This document shows, one piece after another, positions 24,919 through 33,326 of a DNA stretch of 50,027 nucleotides. The DNA is from CAYYJR01 sp964472305 (GTDB lineage Bacteria > Armatimonadota > Hebobacteria > CAIYQO01). The stretch lies in contig CAYYJR010000026.1 of assembly GCA_964472305.1 (NCBI GenBank), forward strand, positions 1 through 50,027, written 5' to 3'. The notes under the pieces were generated by a model, which ran no database searches, was not told where the DNA came from, and worked only from the letters and a program-made list of their open reading frames with translations. Position 1 is the first letter of the stretch. Each line of letters starts with the position of its first letter. The position numbers and the translations under genes were made by a program.

Positions 24919-25572
24919 TTACGCCGCTGGTTTCCGTGCCGAATAATACGAGAGTGGGCCGAACAACGTGAACATCTGCATGCATTCTTCGACGGTTTGG
25001 AATCCAGCTTGTGTGAGAATGACGGGGAGCAATCCGGCATAGTTATCCTGCGTATCCTCAAAGTGGCGCATCACCAGAGTGACCAGGCGCATCCCCACCG
25101 TGTGGGGTTTTCCAAAATCGAGCAGGTAGAAGAATCCCCCTGGACGCAACACTCGGTAGATTTCCTGTGCCGAACGAATTTTTTCTTCACGGACCAGGTG
25201 ATAAAAAACGAGACTCGAGACCACACGATCAAAGGTGTCATTGGGAAATGGCAACGCAGAGGACGTCCCGTGAACGAGCGTCACGTCACTCCCCACACGC
25301 GATAATTTCTCGTGCGCCAACGTCAGGACAGCCGCGTCAGCATCGAGGCTAACGAGGTGCGCCTGTGGGTATTGCGCCTTGATCTGCAACAGCAAGGTGC
25401 CGGTGCCACATCCGACATCCAACACACGGTCGTTCTCGCCGATGTGCGCCAACTCGATCAATTGCCGCTTGATGCGCGTGTCATACATGGTCCAGCGCAT
25501 GAACGGATCATACAATCTGGTCAGGCACCTGTAGTGTAACGCTGGGATCGTCGTAGACGAACGGTCTCGCAT
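24919..25572 (-). CDS. Class I SAM-dependent methyltransferase (UbiE-like)
   Basis: A 217-residue Rossmann methyltransferase. Motif I is VLDVGCGTGTLLLQI (near residue 49), motif II ends in SLDADAAVL, and motif IV/post-I includes LPFPNDTFDRVVSSLVFYHL, followed by RVLRPGGFFYLLDFG. This arrangement is typical of UbiE/Methyltransf_11 small-molecule methylases. It is not a DNA methylase (no NPPY or DPPY). Upstream of the sulfur operon by 233 bases on the same strand, with its own unit likely. Substrate unknown. Confidence 0.85.
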   Translation of the reverse strand: MRDRSSTTIPALHYRCLTRLYDPFMRWTMYDTRIKRQLIELAHIGENDRVLDVGCGTGTLLLQIKAQYPQAHLVSLDADAAVLTLAHEKLSRVGSDVTLVHGTSSALPFPNDTFDRVVSSLVFYHLVREEKIRSAQEIYRVLRPGGFFYLLDFGKPHTVGMRLVTLVMRHFEDTQDNYAGLLPVILTQAGFQTVEECMQMFTLFGPLSYYSARKPAA

Positions 25573-25648
25573 GCTGTCACCGTCATTCGAATTAAAGGAG
25601 TTACGCCTTTTACGTCACCTTACCGGATTGATTTTGAGAGGTGGTGAT

Positions 25649-25671
25649 GTCTCTGGCGGTGGGATTTGAAC
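25649..25671 (-). other. tRNA T-arm-like remnant
   Basis: The minus strand reads GTTCAAATCCCACCGCCAG, then AGAC, matching the consensus T loop (GTTCRAATCC) and the 3' half of an acceptor stem. The 5' half of the T stem does not pair (CCCCG against CCCAC) and no anticodon arm lies before it. It may be the tRNA 3' end left by an integration event. Confidence 0.3.
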
Positions 25672-25689
25672 GGGGAACAACGCACAAAC

Positions 25690-25711
25690 GCCACCGGAGT
25701 GCTCCGATGGC
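25690..25711 (-). terminator. Hairpin, possible terminator
   Basis: Inverted repeat GCCA-t-CGGAG-CA-CTCCG-g-TGGC on the minus strand, a 10-bp stem with one G-T pair. The downstream tract on the minus strand is only GTTTGTG, so termination is uncertain. It is about 130 bases downstream of the ceramidase-like gene's stop. Confidence 0.35.
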
Positions 25712-25843
25712 GCGTTAACATCCTCTATTTGAGGCAGATATGACGTGAAGGAAGTAGCTCCGCAACCTGCCATCCAGTAGGTGATATCGCCTGTCCAGAT
25801 AACCTGTTTCGGCAGATCGCCCTGTTGCTAGCGGAGCAGCGCG

Positions 25844-27253
25844 TCACGCACCCGACACCTGCTTGTTGAACATCGCCTTCAGCATCTCCGTCGCGGCGGT
25901 GACAATCATCTCCAGCGCATCTGGGCACAACTTGGCCCAGTAGGAAAAATTTACCTCATGTCCGCCGCGCGGGAAGGCATGCCGCACCGGGATGTAGCCG
26001 ACATACTGGGTGGTGGCATGCGCGACGAAGGTATACGGCGCCGGTGAAGCGATCTTGATGGCCAGTTGACCCTCCACAAACGGTTCACCCGGCAGGCCGA
26101 CAAAGGCAACGTCACCCACACGCAGCACCTGGATTTCATACCGCAGTTCGGGACTGCGCTTGCGCATGATCTCCACGCTCATCACCGAGGCAGCCTGGAA
26201 CCACTGCGGATCGATGAGTCCCGGATTATCCGTTGACCACAACGGCGTCGGGTGTTCCGCCAGCAGGCGCTCGGCATGCGCCAGCCGCTCGGGATCGGCG
26301 GTTTTTAGTGGAATGGCGATTCGGCGCACCTGCCAATCTACGCCTTTGGTCTCGGTGAAGCGCATCAACGCGATGGCGGTGGCGGCGGAGTCGCCCAGCG
26401 CCTGGCCCATGCGTCGGTGGTCTGGCGTGAAGTCAGCACCAAAAGGCGGCCAGGGATTGATGTTGCCGCAGCAACCGTTCAGCACCAGCGGCACGCATCC
26501 CGCGCCGAAGCGCGCCTGCATCGCCGCGCCCCATGCACCAGGCCAATCGGCGGAAACCGCGTAGTAGCGGGTGGCGAAGACGTTCACCGGGTGGCAGGTG
26601 TGGTGCAGCAGCATCGCCACTATATTCATTGCCTCGTCGCGCGCGCACAGCACGCCTATCTCCGGATCGACCGGCCCTTCCACATAAGCCAGGTGTGTTG
26701 GTCCCAGTGGAGCGTTGAGCGATGAGAAATACCATGGCATGCAGATGTTGCCGTCGCGCGTTACCGCGCGCCGGTTGAATGCCAGGTCGTCACGCACCGC
26801 ACGATTCGTCCCGATTTGCACCGGGCGCAGTGCCGCGTTGGCCACGCCGATAGCCTCGATCGCTTGCGCGACGGCGAACGCGTAATACGACGTCTCACCG
26901 CCACGCAGGTATTCGATTTCCTCCGGCAGGTCGGGAAACGCCGGGTCGAACATGATGTGCCCCAGCGTCGGCGCGGAGTGGGTCTGGATGGCGTGCACCA
27001 GCACCGCGTCGCGGTCGAAGCCCCAGCGTTCCGCCGCGGCGGTGCGGATGCGGTCGGTCCACTCCTCGGTAACGAGTGTCACGTCGAGTGCCAGCAGGCA
27101 GATTTTTCGCCCACCGGACTCGAAAACCACAGCTTTGGCGTGCAGCGGATCGAGCACCACCTCCGCAGGCCGGTGTTCGCCCGCCCCGCCGCCCGCGATA
27201 TGCGTCCCCGCCGCCGGGGTAATATCCGTCATCGCCGCTCCGGCTCGCATCAT
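25844..27253 (-). CDS. Neutral/alkaline ceramidase-like hydrolase
   Basis: A ~469-residue protein of the neutral ceramidase N-terminal superfamily, common as an uncharacterised hydrolase in PVC-type genomes. Signatures are MTDITPAAGTHIAGGG, DPLHAKAVVFE, ALDVTLV, IQTHSAPTLG (zinc His region), LLHHTCHPVNVF (second His), NGCCGNINPW and VAFVGLPGEPFVEGQLA. True ceramidases of ~700 residues have a C-terminal domain that is missing here. No signal peptide is visible. The ATG at 27253 has AAGGAG 7 bases upstream. The substrate is probably an amide or ester and is not predictable from sequence. Confidence 0.75.
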   Translation of the reverse strand: MMRAGAAMTDITPAAGTHIAGGGAGEHRPAEVVLDPLHAKAVVFESGGRKICLLALDVTLVTEEWTDRIRTAAAERWGFDRDAVLVHAIQTHSAPTLGHIMFDPAFPDLPEEIEYLRGGETSYYAFAVAQAIEAIGVANAALRPVQIGTNRAVRDDLAFNRRAVTRDGNICMPWYFSSLNAPLGPTHLAYVEGPVDPEIGVLCARDEAMNIVAMLLHHTCHPVNVFATRYYAVSADWPGAWGAAMQARFGAGCVPLVLNGCCGNINPWPPFGADFTPDHRRMGQALGDSAATAIALMRFTETKGVDWQVRRIAIPLKTADPERLAHAERLLAEHPTPLWSTDNPGLIDPQWFQAASVMSVEIMRKRSPELRYEIQVLRVGDVAFVGLPGEPFVEGQLAIKIASPAPYTFVAHATTQYVGYIPVRHAFPRGGHEVNFSYWAKLCPDALEMIVTAATEMLKAMFNKQVSGA

Positions 27254-27283
27254 GGATTTCTCCTTTACTCCGTCGTGACGACG

Positions 27284-27675
27284 GGAAACAGACGCCAAGA
27301 TCTTTCAAGCAGCCATCAGCCACGCTGTAGATCAACCCATGCGCACGGGTTTCCAACGATGCTTGCACGCCCCGCGACCATTATGCTCACAGACGATAAT
27401 ATGCTTGACCCACAACAGATCAACGGCATACTGCATCACCGATAAGCAATTCGCGTCGCTGTGGATGACGAGATTTGCCACGTTACGAGACACGAACGAT
27501 TCACCCAGCAGCAACCCGATAATTTCATTTGCCGGCACGCGACTGTCGGAGCACCCAATCACAGGTATTCGGGGGGTTGTTGATTCGCAAGCCGTTGAAA
27601 AAACAGCGGATCATGCTGCGTCATCTGCTCCGCACACCAGCGATTGTTTCCAAATAGCTGATCTAATGCCTGCAT
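27284..27675 (-). pseudogene. Beta-carbonic anhydrase pseudogene
   Basis: The fragment starts at ATG 27675 (MQALDQLFGNNRWCAEQM) and runs through DPLFFQRLANQQPPEYL, then meets a TGA. In the next frame it continues IGCSDSRVPANEIIGLLL, which is the zinc Cys/Asp motif. A typical gene has PEYLWIGCSDSR; here one G is missing (CTGTGATTGGG for CTGTGGATTGGG), so a single-base deletion caused the frameshift. The second zinc motif VCGHYGCGG is decayed to VCEHNGRGA (Cys to Arg). The centre is deleted, and the C-terminal piece HGLIYSVADGCLKDLGV follows in a third frame. It is inactive. Confidence 0.85.
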
Positions 27676-27751
27676 ACCATACCCCGTTGTCAGTCTTGCA
27701 CATCAACGACCCGGATCGTCGGGGGGATTATTAATTTATCATCTGGCACGA

Positions 27752-27892
27752 TCACCAGGCACATCCCCATCCCGCGAACGTGCTCAACAGTTGACCGAAC
27801 TCTCGTATCGACAGTTCCTCATCATCGATTACGCTGGTCGCCTCGCCGTCTTCACCACCATCCTCAATCAGACAGCGCAGCACCTCACCGCG
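27752..27892 (-). pseudogene. Fragment of a small acidic protein (DUF7713-like)
   Basis: The minus strand holds an open stretch SRGEVLRCLIEDGGEDGEAT followed by DDEELSIREFGQLLSTFAGW. The ELS-x-x-EFG-x-LLxTFxGW pattern occurs at the C-terminus of small uncharacterised proteins with a DELSxxEFGRMLxTxEGW motif. No start or RBS and only ~46 codons, so it is most likely a relic beside the carbonic anhydrase pseudogene. Confidence 0.3.
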
Positions 27893-28239
27893 GCTTGATT
27901 ATATTCTCGTGCCAATAAGTATATTGCCAAATTGACGATGTGTCTCTTGCCGTTGACAAAGCGGAACGAAAACTGGGCATGTTTTTGCGCCCCATCCGAG
28001 AGAGGTAGCGAACCGTTTTCTGTTAAAAGATGGGCGTGTTGATAAGAATTCAGCTTTTACCGAGCGAATTCCGGGTTTGCGGTACTTTCGTTAAACAGTT
28101 CCGCATTGCCTCCATTGTGAGCGCCTCAAGTTCGCCCACCTTCACCTTCAGGCTGTGCGGTAGACCACTTCGCCAGTGCGCTCCACTTCGTGGAGGAAAC
28201 CACTCTCATTATGCGTGCGAATGAGTAGATAGGGCTCAA
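27893..28239. other. Intergenic stretch without a supported gene
   Basis: I see no gene, tRNA or clear hairpin with a T-tract. Short open frames on both strands have no RBS or recognisable sequence. It separates the relics on the left from the PocR-AraC regulator. Confidence 0.5.
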
Positions 28240-29199
28240 TCATCGAGTCGATGCCATTAACCGTGATCCCTCTTCCGATGAGCACCGTTCGTCCGTAAAA
28301 GGTTGTGTCGTTGGCGCGGGGGATTCGTCGTTTCGCGTGCGATACTCGCTCGGTGAACAGCCTGCCTGCTGCTGGAACACGCGATAGAAATGGGTGTAAT
28401 TGGTGAAGCCGACGGCGAGGGCGATGTCGGTGATGGCGCGGTCGGTGTCGCGCAACAGAGATTGCGCTTCTGCAATGCGCAGGCGATTCACGTAGTGGGT
28501 GTGAGTCACGCCGGTGGTCTGTTTGAAGCGCGTGCTGAAATACGCGGGGGAGAGGTGAACGGCGGCGGCCGTCTCCGCCAGGCCGTCGACAGTGCGATAA
28601 TGCTGTTGCAGGTAGCGCAGCGCGCGGGCAATGGCCTGTTGCTCCCCGCGCGACTCCGCTTCTTTGAGGCGACGCCCCATCACGCAGCAGTATTCGGCGA
28701 AGAAGGTGCAGAGGCGTAGGATCATCGTGAGTCTGGTCGCGGTCAGGTAAGGCGTGTGAAAGTATACCGAGCGCAGTTGCACTTCCGGGATTTCAAGTGA
28801 GCGCAGGCGCAGCAGCAATTGTTGGAAGCCCTGCTCCGAGGGTGGTTCCGGCAATACCTGCCCGCTGTTGATGGTGGCGATGTGGCGGCGTTCGATGTAG
28901 ATGGGCACCGCCATGTCAATGAGACCGGCATGGCAGTGATACTGCAAGCCCTGCTTCTGTCGCGCGGCGTCCGCGCAATTCATGCGATCGGTGTCCTGAC
29001 AAGCCTGCAACCCGGCCGGACGCGATTGAATCAGACGGCACAGCGGATTGAACGCATCGTCCGGGAAGAGCTTCTTGCTTTGTCCCCCGGATGCATCGAC
29101 GAGTACGACCAGCAAGCCACTTAACTCACGGACAATCCCGACGAATTCCACAAATTCTCGTGAGTCGGCAAGATCGGCGAAAGCGATACCGTTTTCCAT
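28240..29199 (-). CDS. AraC-family regulator with PocR sensory domain
   Basis: A ~319-residue transcription factor. The N-terminal ~170 residues match a PocR domain: CRLIQSRPAGLQACQDTDRM, then QYHCHAGLIDMAVPIYIERR and the ISGQ-like ATINSGQVLPE. PocR domains sense small organic ligands, often hydrocarbon or sugar derivatives. The C-terminal ~100 residues hold two HTH motifs of AraC type (LSPAYFSTRFKQTTGVTHTHYVN; ITDIALAVGFTNYTHFYRVF). The start at 29199 (MENGIAFADL) is preferred; an extension to 29247 is open. It is divergent from the plus-strand sugar cluster across ~150 bases, so it is the likely regulator of that cluster. Confidence 0.88.
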   Translation of the reverse strand: MENGIAFADLADSREFVEFVGIVRELSGLLVVLVDASGGQSKKLFPDDAFNPLCRLIQSRPAGLQACQDTDRMNCADAARQKQGLQYHCHAGLIDMAVPIYIERRHIATINSGQVLPEPPSEQGFQQLLLRLRSLEIPEVQLRSVYFHTPYLTATRLTMILRLCTFFAEYCCVMGRRLKEAESRGEQQAIARALRYLQQHYRTVDGLAETAAAVHLSPAYFSTRFKQTTGVTHTHYVNRLRIAEAQSLLRDTDRAITDIALAVGFTNYTHFYRVFQQQAGCSPSEYRTRNDESPAPTTQPFTDERCSSEEGSRLMASTR

Positions 29200-29264
29200 C
29201 ACTCCAGTATAACAGCATTTTCGGAACATCGAAAGAATTGTAAGCACGACAGAAAAGGATGTAT

Positions 29265-29292
29265 TTGCCTGGCGGTCGCCATCGTGTATAAC
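29265..29292 (+). promoter_or_regulatory. Promoter of the glycan/amino-sugar cluster
   Basis: TTGCCT (29265-29270), a 16-bp spacer and TATAAC (29287-29292). It lies 56 bases before the PIG-L ATG and between it and the PocR-AraC gene. The -35 is imperfect, as expected for a promoter needing an AraC-type activator. No clear direct-repeat operator was identified. Confidence 0.55.
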
Positions 29293-29347
29293 TCAATCAA
29301 GCAACACCAGTCTGCCCATACGGGAGTGGTGACGTTGAGGAGGCAGC

Positions 29348-30055
29348 ATGAACGTGGTGGCAATCATGGCGCATCAAGACGACGAAATGCGCTGTTTGGG
29401 CACGATGCTCAAGTGCCGGGCACGCGGCGACCGCCTGCATTTCATCACGCTGACCGACGGTTCGGGTGGTTTTGTCAATCAGCCGGAGCTCACCCGCGAG
29501 GAAGCTGCCCGCATCCGGCACACGGAGATGACGGCATTGACGGGCGCCATCGACGCCACGTACCGCAATCTGCGCGAGTGCGATGCGTATCTGTACGATA
29601 CGCCGGATATTCGTTTACAATTAATCGAAGCCATTCGCCAAACCGGCGCCGACCTGATTTTCACCCACCACGCGGAAGATTATAATGAGGATCACGTGAC
29701 GACGTTCCGATTGGTCAAACACTGCTGCATGTTGGCGTCACTGGCGTTGGCGCCGACGGCGACGCCCCCCCTTGGCGCTCATCCGGCGGTGTTCTGCGTG
29801 GAGCCGCATGGCCCCATCCCATTCATGGCAACGCACTTCGTCGATATCACGGAATACGAGGAAGCGAAGATTCAACTGCTCCGCAGGCATGCCTCGCAGG
29901 AGGAAGCCATGAGCCTGGCGGTCGGCGCGGGCTTCGACAAACTGTGCGCACGCCCGGATGCCTATTGGGGCGAGAAGGCGGGCTGCGCCTACGCGGAAGC
30001 CTTTGTGCCCATGCCGGCGCGCGGCGCCATCAAACCTTTTCCCGTGTTGCCCTGA
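29348..30055 (+). CDS. PIG-L-family N-acetyl-sugar deacetylase
   Basis: A 235-residue LmbE/PIG-L enzyme, a zinc-dependent deacetylase of GlcNAc-type substrates. The first motif is AHQDDEM (residues 8-14; usually AHPDDE), with the zinc His and Asp. Another is EDYNEDH near residue 115, which supplies further ligands. GGFVNQP and HFITLTDG are also typical. Cytoplasmic, no signal. GAGGAGG 7 bases before the ATG. First gene of the plus-strand cluster, 30 bases before the Kelch gene, so it may remove an N-acetyl group from an imported amino sugar. Confidence 0.88.
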   Translation: MNVVAIMAHQDDEMRCLGTMLKCRARGDRLHFITLTDGSGGFVNQPELTREEAARIRHTEMTALTGAIDATYRNLRECDAYLYDTPDIRLQLIEAIRQTGADLIFTHHAEDYNEDHVTTFRLVKHCCMLASLALAPTATPPLGAHPAVFCVEPHGPIPFMATHFVDITEYEEAKIQLLRRHASQEEAMSLAVGAGFDKLCARPDAYWGEKAGCAYAEAFVPMPARGAIKPFPVLP

Positions 30056-30085
30056 GAAACAGTCCCTGCAAAAGGAGCATTTGCG

Positions 30086-31075
30086 ATGGGATACCACTGG
30101 ACCCTGGTGACGAACGAAGCGGCTTTCCCCCCGCGCGACGGGGCGGGAGCGCTGGTGTACCAGGATGCGATGTGGCTGATCGGCGGGTGGAACCCCGAGG
30201 ATCAGGTCACGAATCCGAATATTGCCGGCACCAACAACGAGGTCTGGCGCTCGGTGGACGGGAAGCTGTGGGAGAAGATCAAGTCCAACACACATGTCAA
30301 TGATTCGTTCGACCCGGCCTTCGACTGGGAAGCGCGGCATACGGCGGGGTACGTCGTCCACCAGGACAATATGTGGATTGTCGGCGGCGACTCGAATCTG
30401 GGGCATTACCAGCCGGATGTCTGGAACTCCGCCGACGGCAGGACGTGGACGCGCGTGCTGGCCGAGGTGCCGTGGGCGCCGCGCATCCTGCACTACACCG
30501 TGACGCACGCCGGCAAGATTTGGATCATCGGCGGGCAGGTGGTGACCCGGCGGGTCAAGCTGGATGTCTGGCAGTTCAAGGGCGAGAGCAGCGAGGTTTG
30601 TTACAACGATGTGTGGAACTCGATTGATGGCGTGAACTGGACGCGGGTGACGGAACATGCCCCGTGGTCGCCGCGGGGGCAGATTGGCGGCTCGGCGGTA
30701 ATGAACGGCCGCATCTGGATCATCGGCGGTGGCACGTATTACACCGACTACCGGACTGATGTCTGGAGTTCGGCGGATGGCGTGGAGTGGACCTGTCACA
30801 CGAAGCAGGCCCCGTGGTTCCCGCGACAGTACCACGACGTGGCGGTCTTTGACAACCGCCTTTGGATCCTGGAAGGCGCCGCCACTGATGGCAGCCGGGA
30901 AGCGTGCAACACCAGGGATGTCTGGTATTCGGACGACGGCGAACACTGGACCGAACTGCCCGGAACGCCCTGGATGGAGCGGCACGCCGCGAGCGTGTTT
31001 GTGTTCAAGGATGCGCTGTGGATGGTGGCCGGGAACCACATGGGACGGGACATCTGGAAGCTGGAGAAAATATGA
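30086..31075 (+). CDS. Kelch/Asp-box beta-propeller protein
   Basis: A 329-residue protein made of about six repeats of the form DxMWIVGG...DVWNSADGxTWTRV. The diglycine and Trp spacing fits Kelch blades, and SADG-x-TW is an Asp-box motif as in sialidases. No signal peptide is present and there is no catalytic motif I recognise. RBS AAAGGAG 8 bases before the ATG. Its stop overlaps the next start (ATGA). In Lentisphaerota-like genomes such propellers accompany sugar enzymes; it could be an epimerase/mutarotase-like protein (NanM type), but that is inference. Confidence 0.8.
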   Translation: MGYHWTLVTNEAAFPPRDGAGALVYQDAMWLIGGWNPEDQVTNPNIAGTNNEVWRSVDGKLWEKIKSNTHVNDSFDPAFDWEARHTAGYVVHQDNMWIVGGDSNLGHYQPDVWNSADGRTWTRVLAEVPWAPRILHYTVTHAGKIWIIGGQVVTRRVKLDVWQFKGESSEVCYNDVWNSIDGVNWTRVTEHAPWSPRGQIGGSAVMNGRIWIIGGGTYYTDYRTDVWSSADGVEWTCHTKQAPWFPRQYHDVAVFDNRLWILEGAATDGSREACNTRDVWYSDDGEHWTELPGTPWMERHAASVFVFKDALWMVAGNHMGRDIWKLEKI

Positions 31076-32124
31076 TGACACAGCACAAACTACGCATGGC
31101 ACTGGCAGGCGCGGGGTGGATCGGACGCGAGCATGGGCGCAACATCGCCCGCCATCCGCGCGCCGAACTGGTCGCTGTCTGCGATCCGCAAAGTGACAAC
31201 ATCGCCACGTTGTGTCGCGAGACCGGCACTGACGTGCAGGCCTACCGCTCGTTTGATGAATTGCTGGCGGCTGATATTGATGCCGTCGTCATCGCGACGC
31301 CCAACGCCCTGCACGCGGACATGTGCGTGGCGGCGGCGCGGGCCGGCAAAGCCATCTACTGTGAGAAGCCGATGGCACTGTCGCTGGACGATTGCCGGCG
31401 CGTGCGCGAGGCAGTCGACGCGGCGCGCGTGCCGTACCTGATCGGCTACCATCGGCGCATGAATCCGCTCTACCGGCATGTCAAGGGACTGCTCGACGAC
31501 GGAACACTGGGCACCCCCTTCATGGTGGAGTCGGACTACCTGCACCACGTGCCCGGCGATTTGGCGATCTGGTCGTGGCTGGGCAAGGAGCAGGTGGCGG
31601 GCAGTCTCTTCCATGCCGGCAGCGGCCACAATGTGGATTTGATTCGCTTCTTTTGCGGCGACATCGTCGAGGTGTCCTGCATGAAGGGTACGTTCCTTCC
31701 TCGCACGGAGCAGGTGGAGACGGAAGATACCGCGCTGGCCATCTTCCGCTTCGCCTCCGGCACGGTCGGCAAGGTGCAGTTCTGTATCGGGCCGGTGTTG
31801 CCGTTCCGCTTCAATTTCCGCCTCTTCGCCACGAAGGGAACGGTGATGGACAACCGCATCTGGCTCGATACCATGCCGCGCTTCGACGAGGGCGGTCGCG
31901 AGGGTGACGGCATCACCCTGCCGGCGGCGTGGATTCCGGACAATGTCCAGGGTGGAGTCAGTGAGACGTGGGACAAGCTGATGGATCACTTCATCGCCAT
32001 GCTTGCCGATGGAGCATCCTGCATCAACGACATCCACAGCGCCTTTCAGACCAGTGCCGTCTGCTTCGCGGCGATGGAATCCACGCGGCGCGGCACAACC
32101 ATCTCGATTCGAGAAACGGAGTAA
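31072..32124 (+). CDS. Gfo/Idh/MocA-family oxidoreductase
   Basis: A 350-residue NAD(P)-dependent sugar dehydrogenase. The Rossmann nucleotide motif is ALAGAGWIGREHGRN (residues 10-24). The EKPMALSLDDCRR motif has the conserved Lys (about residue 99), and the C-terminal domain contains HAGSGHNVDLIRFF, the likely catalytic region of the GG-H-D type. Related enzymes oxidise a sugar C3 or inositol hydroxyl. The ATG at 31072 overlaps the Kelch stop as ATGA. Followed by a DegT aminotransferase after 6 bases; that pair is typical of keto-sugar transamination. Confidence 0.92.
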   Translation: MMTQHKLRMALAGAGWIGREHGRNIARHPRAELVAVCDPQSDNIATLCRETGTDVQAYRSFDELLAADIDAVVIATPNALHADMCVAAARAGKAIYCEKPMALSLDDCRRVREAVDAARVPYLIGYHRRMNPLYRHVKGLLDDGTLGTPFMVESDYLHHVPGDLAIWSWLGKEQVAGSLFHAGSGHNVDLIRFFCGDIVEVSCMKGTFLPRTEQVETEDTALAIFRFASGTVGKVQFCIGPVLPFRFNFRLFATKGTVMDNRIWLDTMPRFDEGGREGDGITLPAAWIPDNVQGGVSETWDKLMDHFIAMLADGASCINDIHSAFQTSAVCFAAMESTRRGTTISIRETE

Positions 32125-32130
32125 AGCATC

Positions 32131-33321
32131 ATGGAATACGGACCTTTTGCGCGTCAACTGCGAACGCTGGGCGAACCGGAACTCACCTACCTGCGCGAGG
32201 TGTTTGAGCGCGGTCGCCTGAGTATCTTCTTCAACGAAGGTGGAATGGTGGACCGCTTCCAGCAGGCTTTCGCCGCCTATACCGGCGCACGGGTCGCCCT
32301 GGCGCGCAACAACGGGATGTGCGCGCTAGCCGAAGCCGTCAGCGTCAGCGGTGCGAAGGCGGGCAATGAAATTCTCTGCGATCCGGTGGTCCATTTCGGT
32401 GCACTAGCCGCCTTGTATTGGAATTGTATCCCGCGTTTCGTGGATATCGAGCCGGACACGTATCTGATGGATCCCGCATCGCTGAAGGCCAACATCACTG
32501 ACAACACGAAAGCCGCGATTGTGACGCATTTATGGGGCCTGCCGGCTCGCATCGATGAGATTCGCGACATCTGCCGTGCGCATGGTGTGTTTCTGATCGA
32601 GGACTGCGCTCACGCCGTGGGCACGCGCTGGAACGGCCAACACGTCGGCACCTTCGGCGACATCGGCATGTTCAGCTTCCAAGAATTCAAACAACTCTCC
32701 ACCGGTGACGGAGCCATGGCGACCGTCAATGACCCCGAACTCGCGGAAAAGATGGAGAACGTATGGGCGTTCTCCGGCGAAAGCCCGGTGAAGTTCACGC
32801 TGAACTGGCGTATGAACGAAATGACGGCGGCGGTCGGGCTGGGGCAGCTTGAAAAAGTGGACCGCATCGTTCAGGGCACCTACAACGTGACGCTCGGTAT
32901 CCTGAACGACGCCATTGCCGGGTGCCCGTGGCTCGAACCGCGCCGCGTGCCGTCGGAAGCGACGCAATCCGGGTACTGGTTCGCCTGCGCCTGGCACGGC
33001 GATCGGCACGGATTGGATTACGCACGCTTCAAACAGTTGAACGAGGAACTGGGCATCGGCCTGCGCTTCGGCTTTAACGAGCAGGCGCCGTACCAGTTTG
33101 ATTTCTTCCGCGACGGCGACATCTATGGCAACGGGGCGCCGTACCACACGACGCCATTTACACAACTGAGTCATTATCGATACCGCGACGGCCTGTGCCC
33201 CGTCGTCGAGGACATCATGCCGCGTCTGGTCACCGTCAACCTGATCTTTCTCTCCATCGAAGAAGCAACACGGACGGCGGACAAGCTGCGAACCGCCATC
33301 GAGCGCATCGAACGAGGGTGA
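32131..33321 (+). CDS. DegT/DnrJ/EryC1/StrS aminotransferase
   Basis: A 396-residue PLP sugar aminotransferase. The PLP lysine is in FSFQEFKQLSTGDGAM (residue 187), GVFLIEDCAHAVGTRW gives the PLP-binding Asp, and ARNNGMCALAEAV at the N-terminus matches the family. These enzymes convert keto sugars or keto-inositols to amines, or the reverse. The ATG is 6 bases after the Gfo/Idh stop, so both are co-translated. The family is known mainly from antibiotic and nucleotide-sugar synthesis. Here it sits in what looks like a degradative cluster, so the reverse deamination is also possible. Confidence 0.92.
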   Translation: MEYGPFARQLRTLGEPELTYLREVFERGRLSIFFNEGGMVDRFQQAFAAYTGARVALARNNGMCALAEAVSVSGAKAGNEILCDPVVHFGALAALYWNCIPRFVDIEPDTYLMDPASLKANITDNTKAAIVTHLWGLPARIDEIRDICRAHGVFLIEDCAHAVGTRWNGQHVGTFGDIGMFSFQEFKQLSTGDGAMATVNDPELAEKMENVWAFSGESPVKFTLNWRMNEMTAAVGLGQLEKVDRIVQGTYNVTLGILNDAIAGCPWLEPRRVPSEATQSGYWFACAWHGDRHGLDYARFKQLNEELGIGLRFGFNEQAPYQFDFFRDGDIYGNGAPYHTTPFTQLSHYRYRDGLCPVVEDIMPRLVTVNLIFLSIEEATRTADKLRTAIERIERG

Positions 33322-33326
33322 TCCAC

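Noticed and set aside
29763..29769. Poly-C tract in the PIG-L gene as a phase-variation switch
   Set aside because: Seven C's are short for slippage, and the frame is intact; one copy gives no evidence of variation.
29738..31102. A 454-codon minus-strand frame over the Kelch gene
   Set aside because: No RBS or family; the Kelch and PIG-L genes on the plus strand have repeats and motifs that explain the region.
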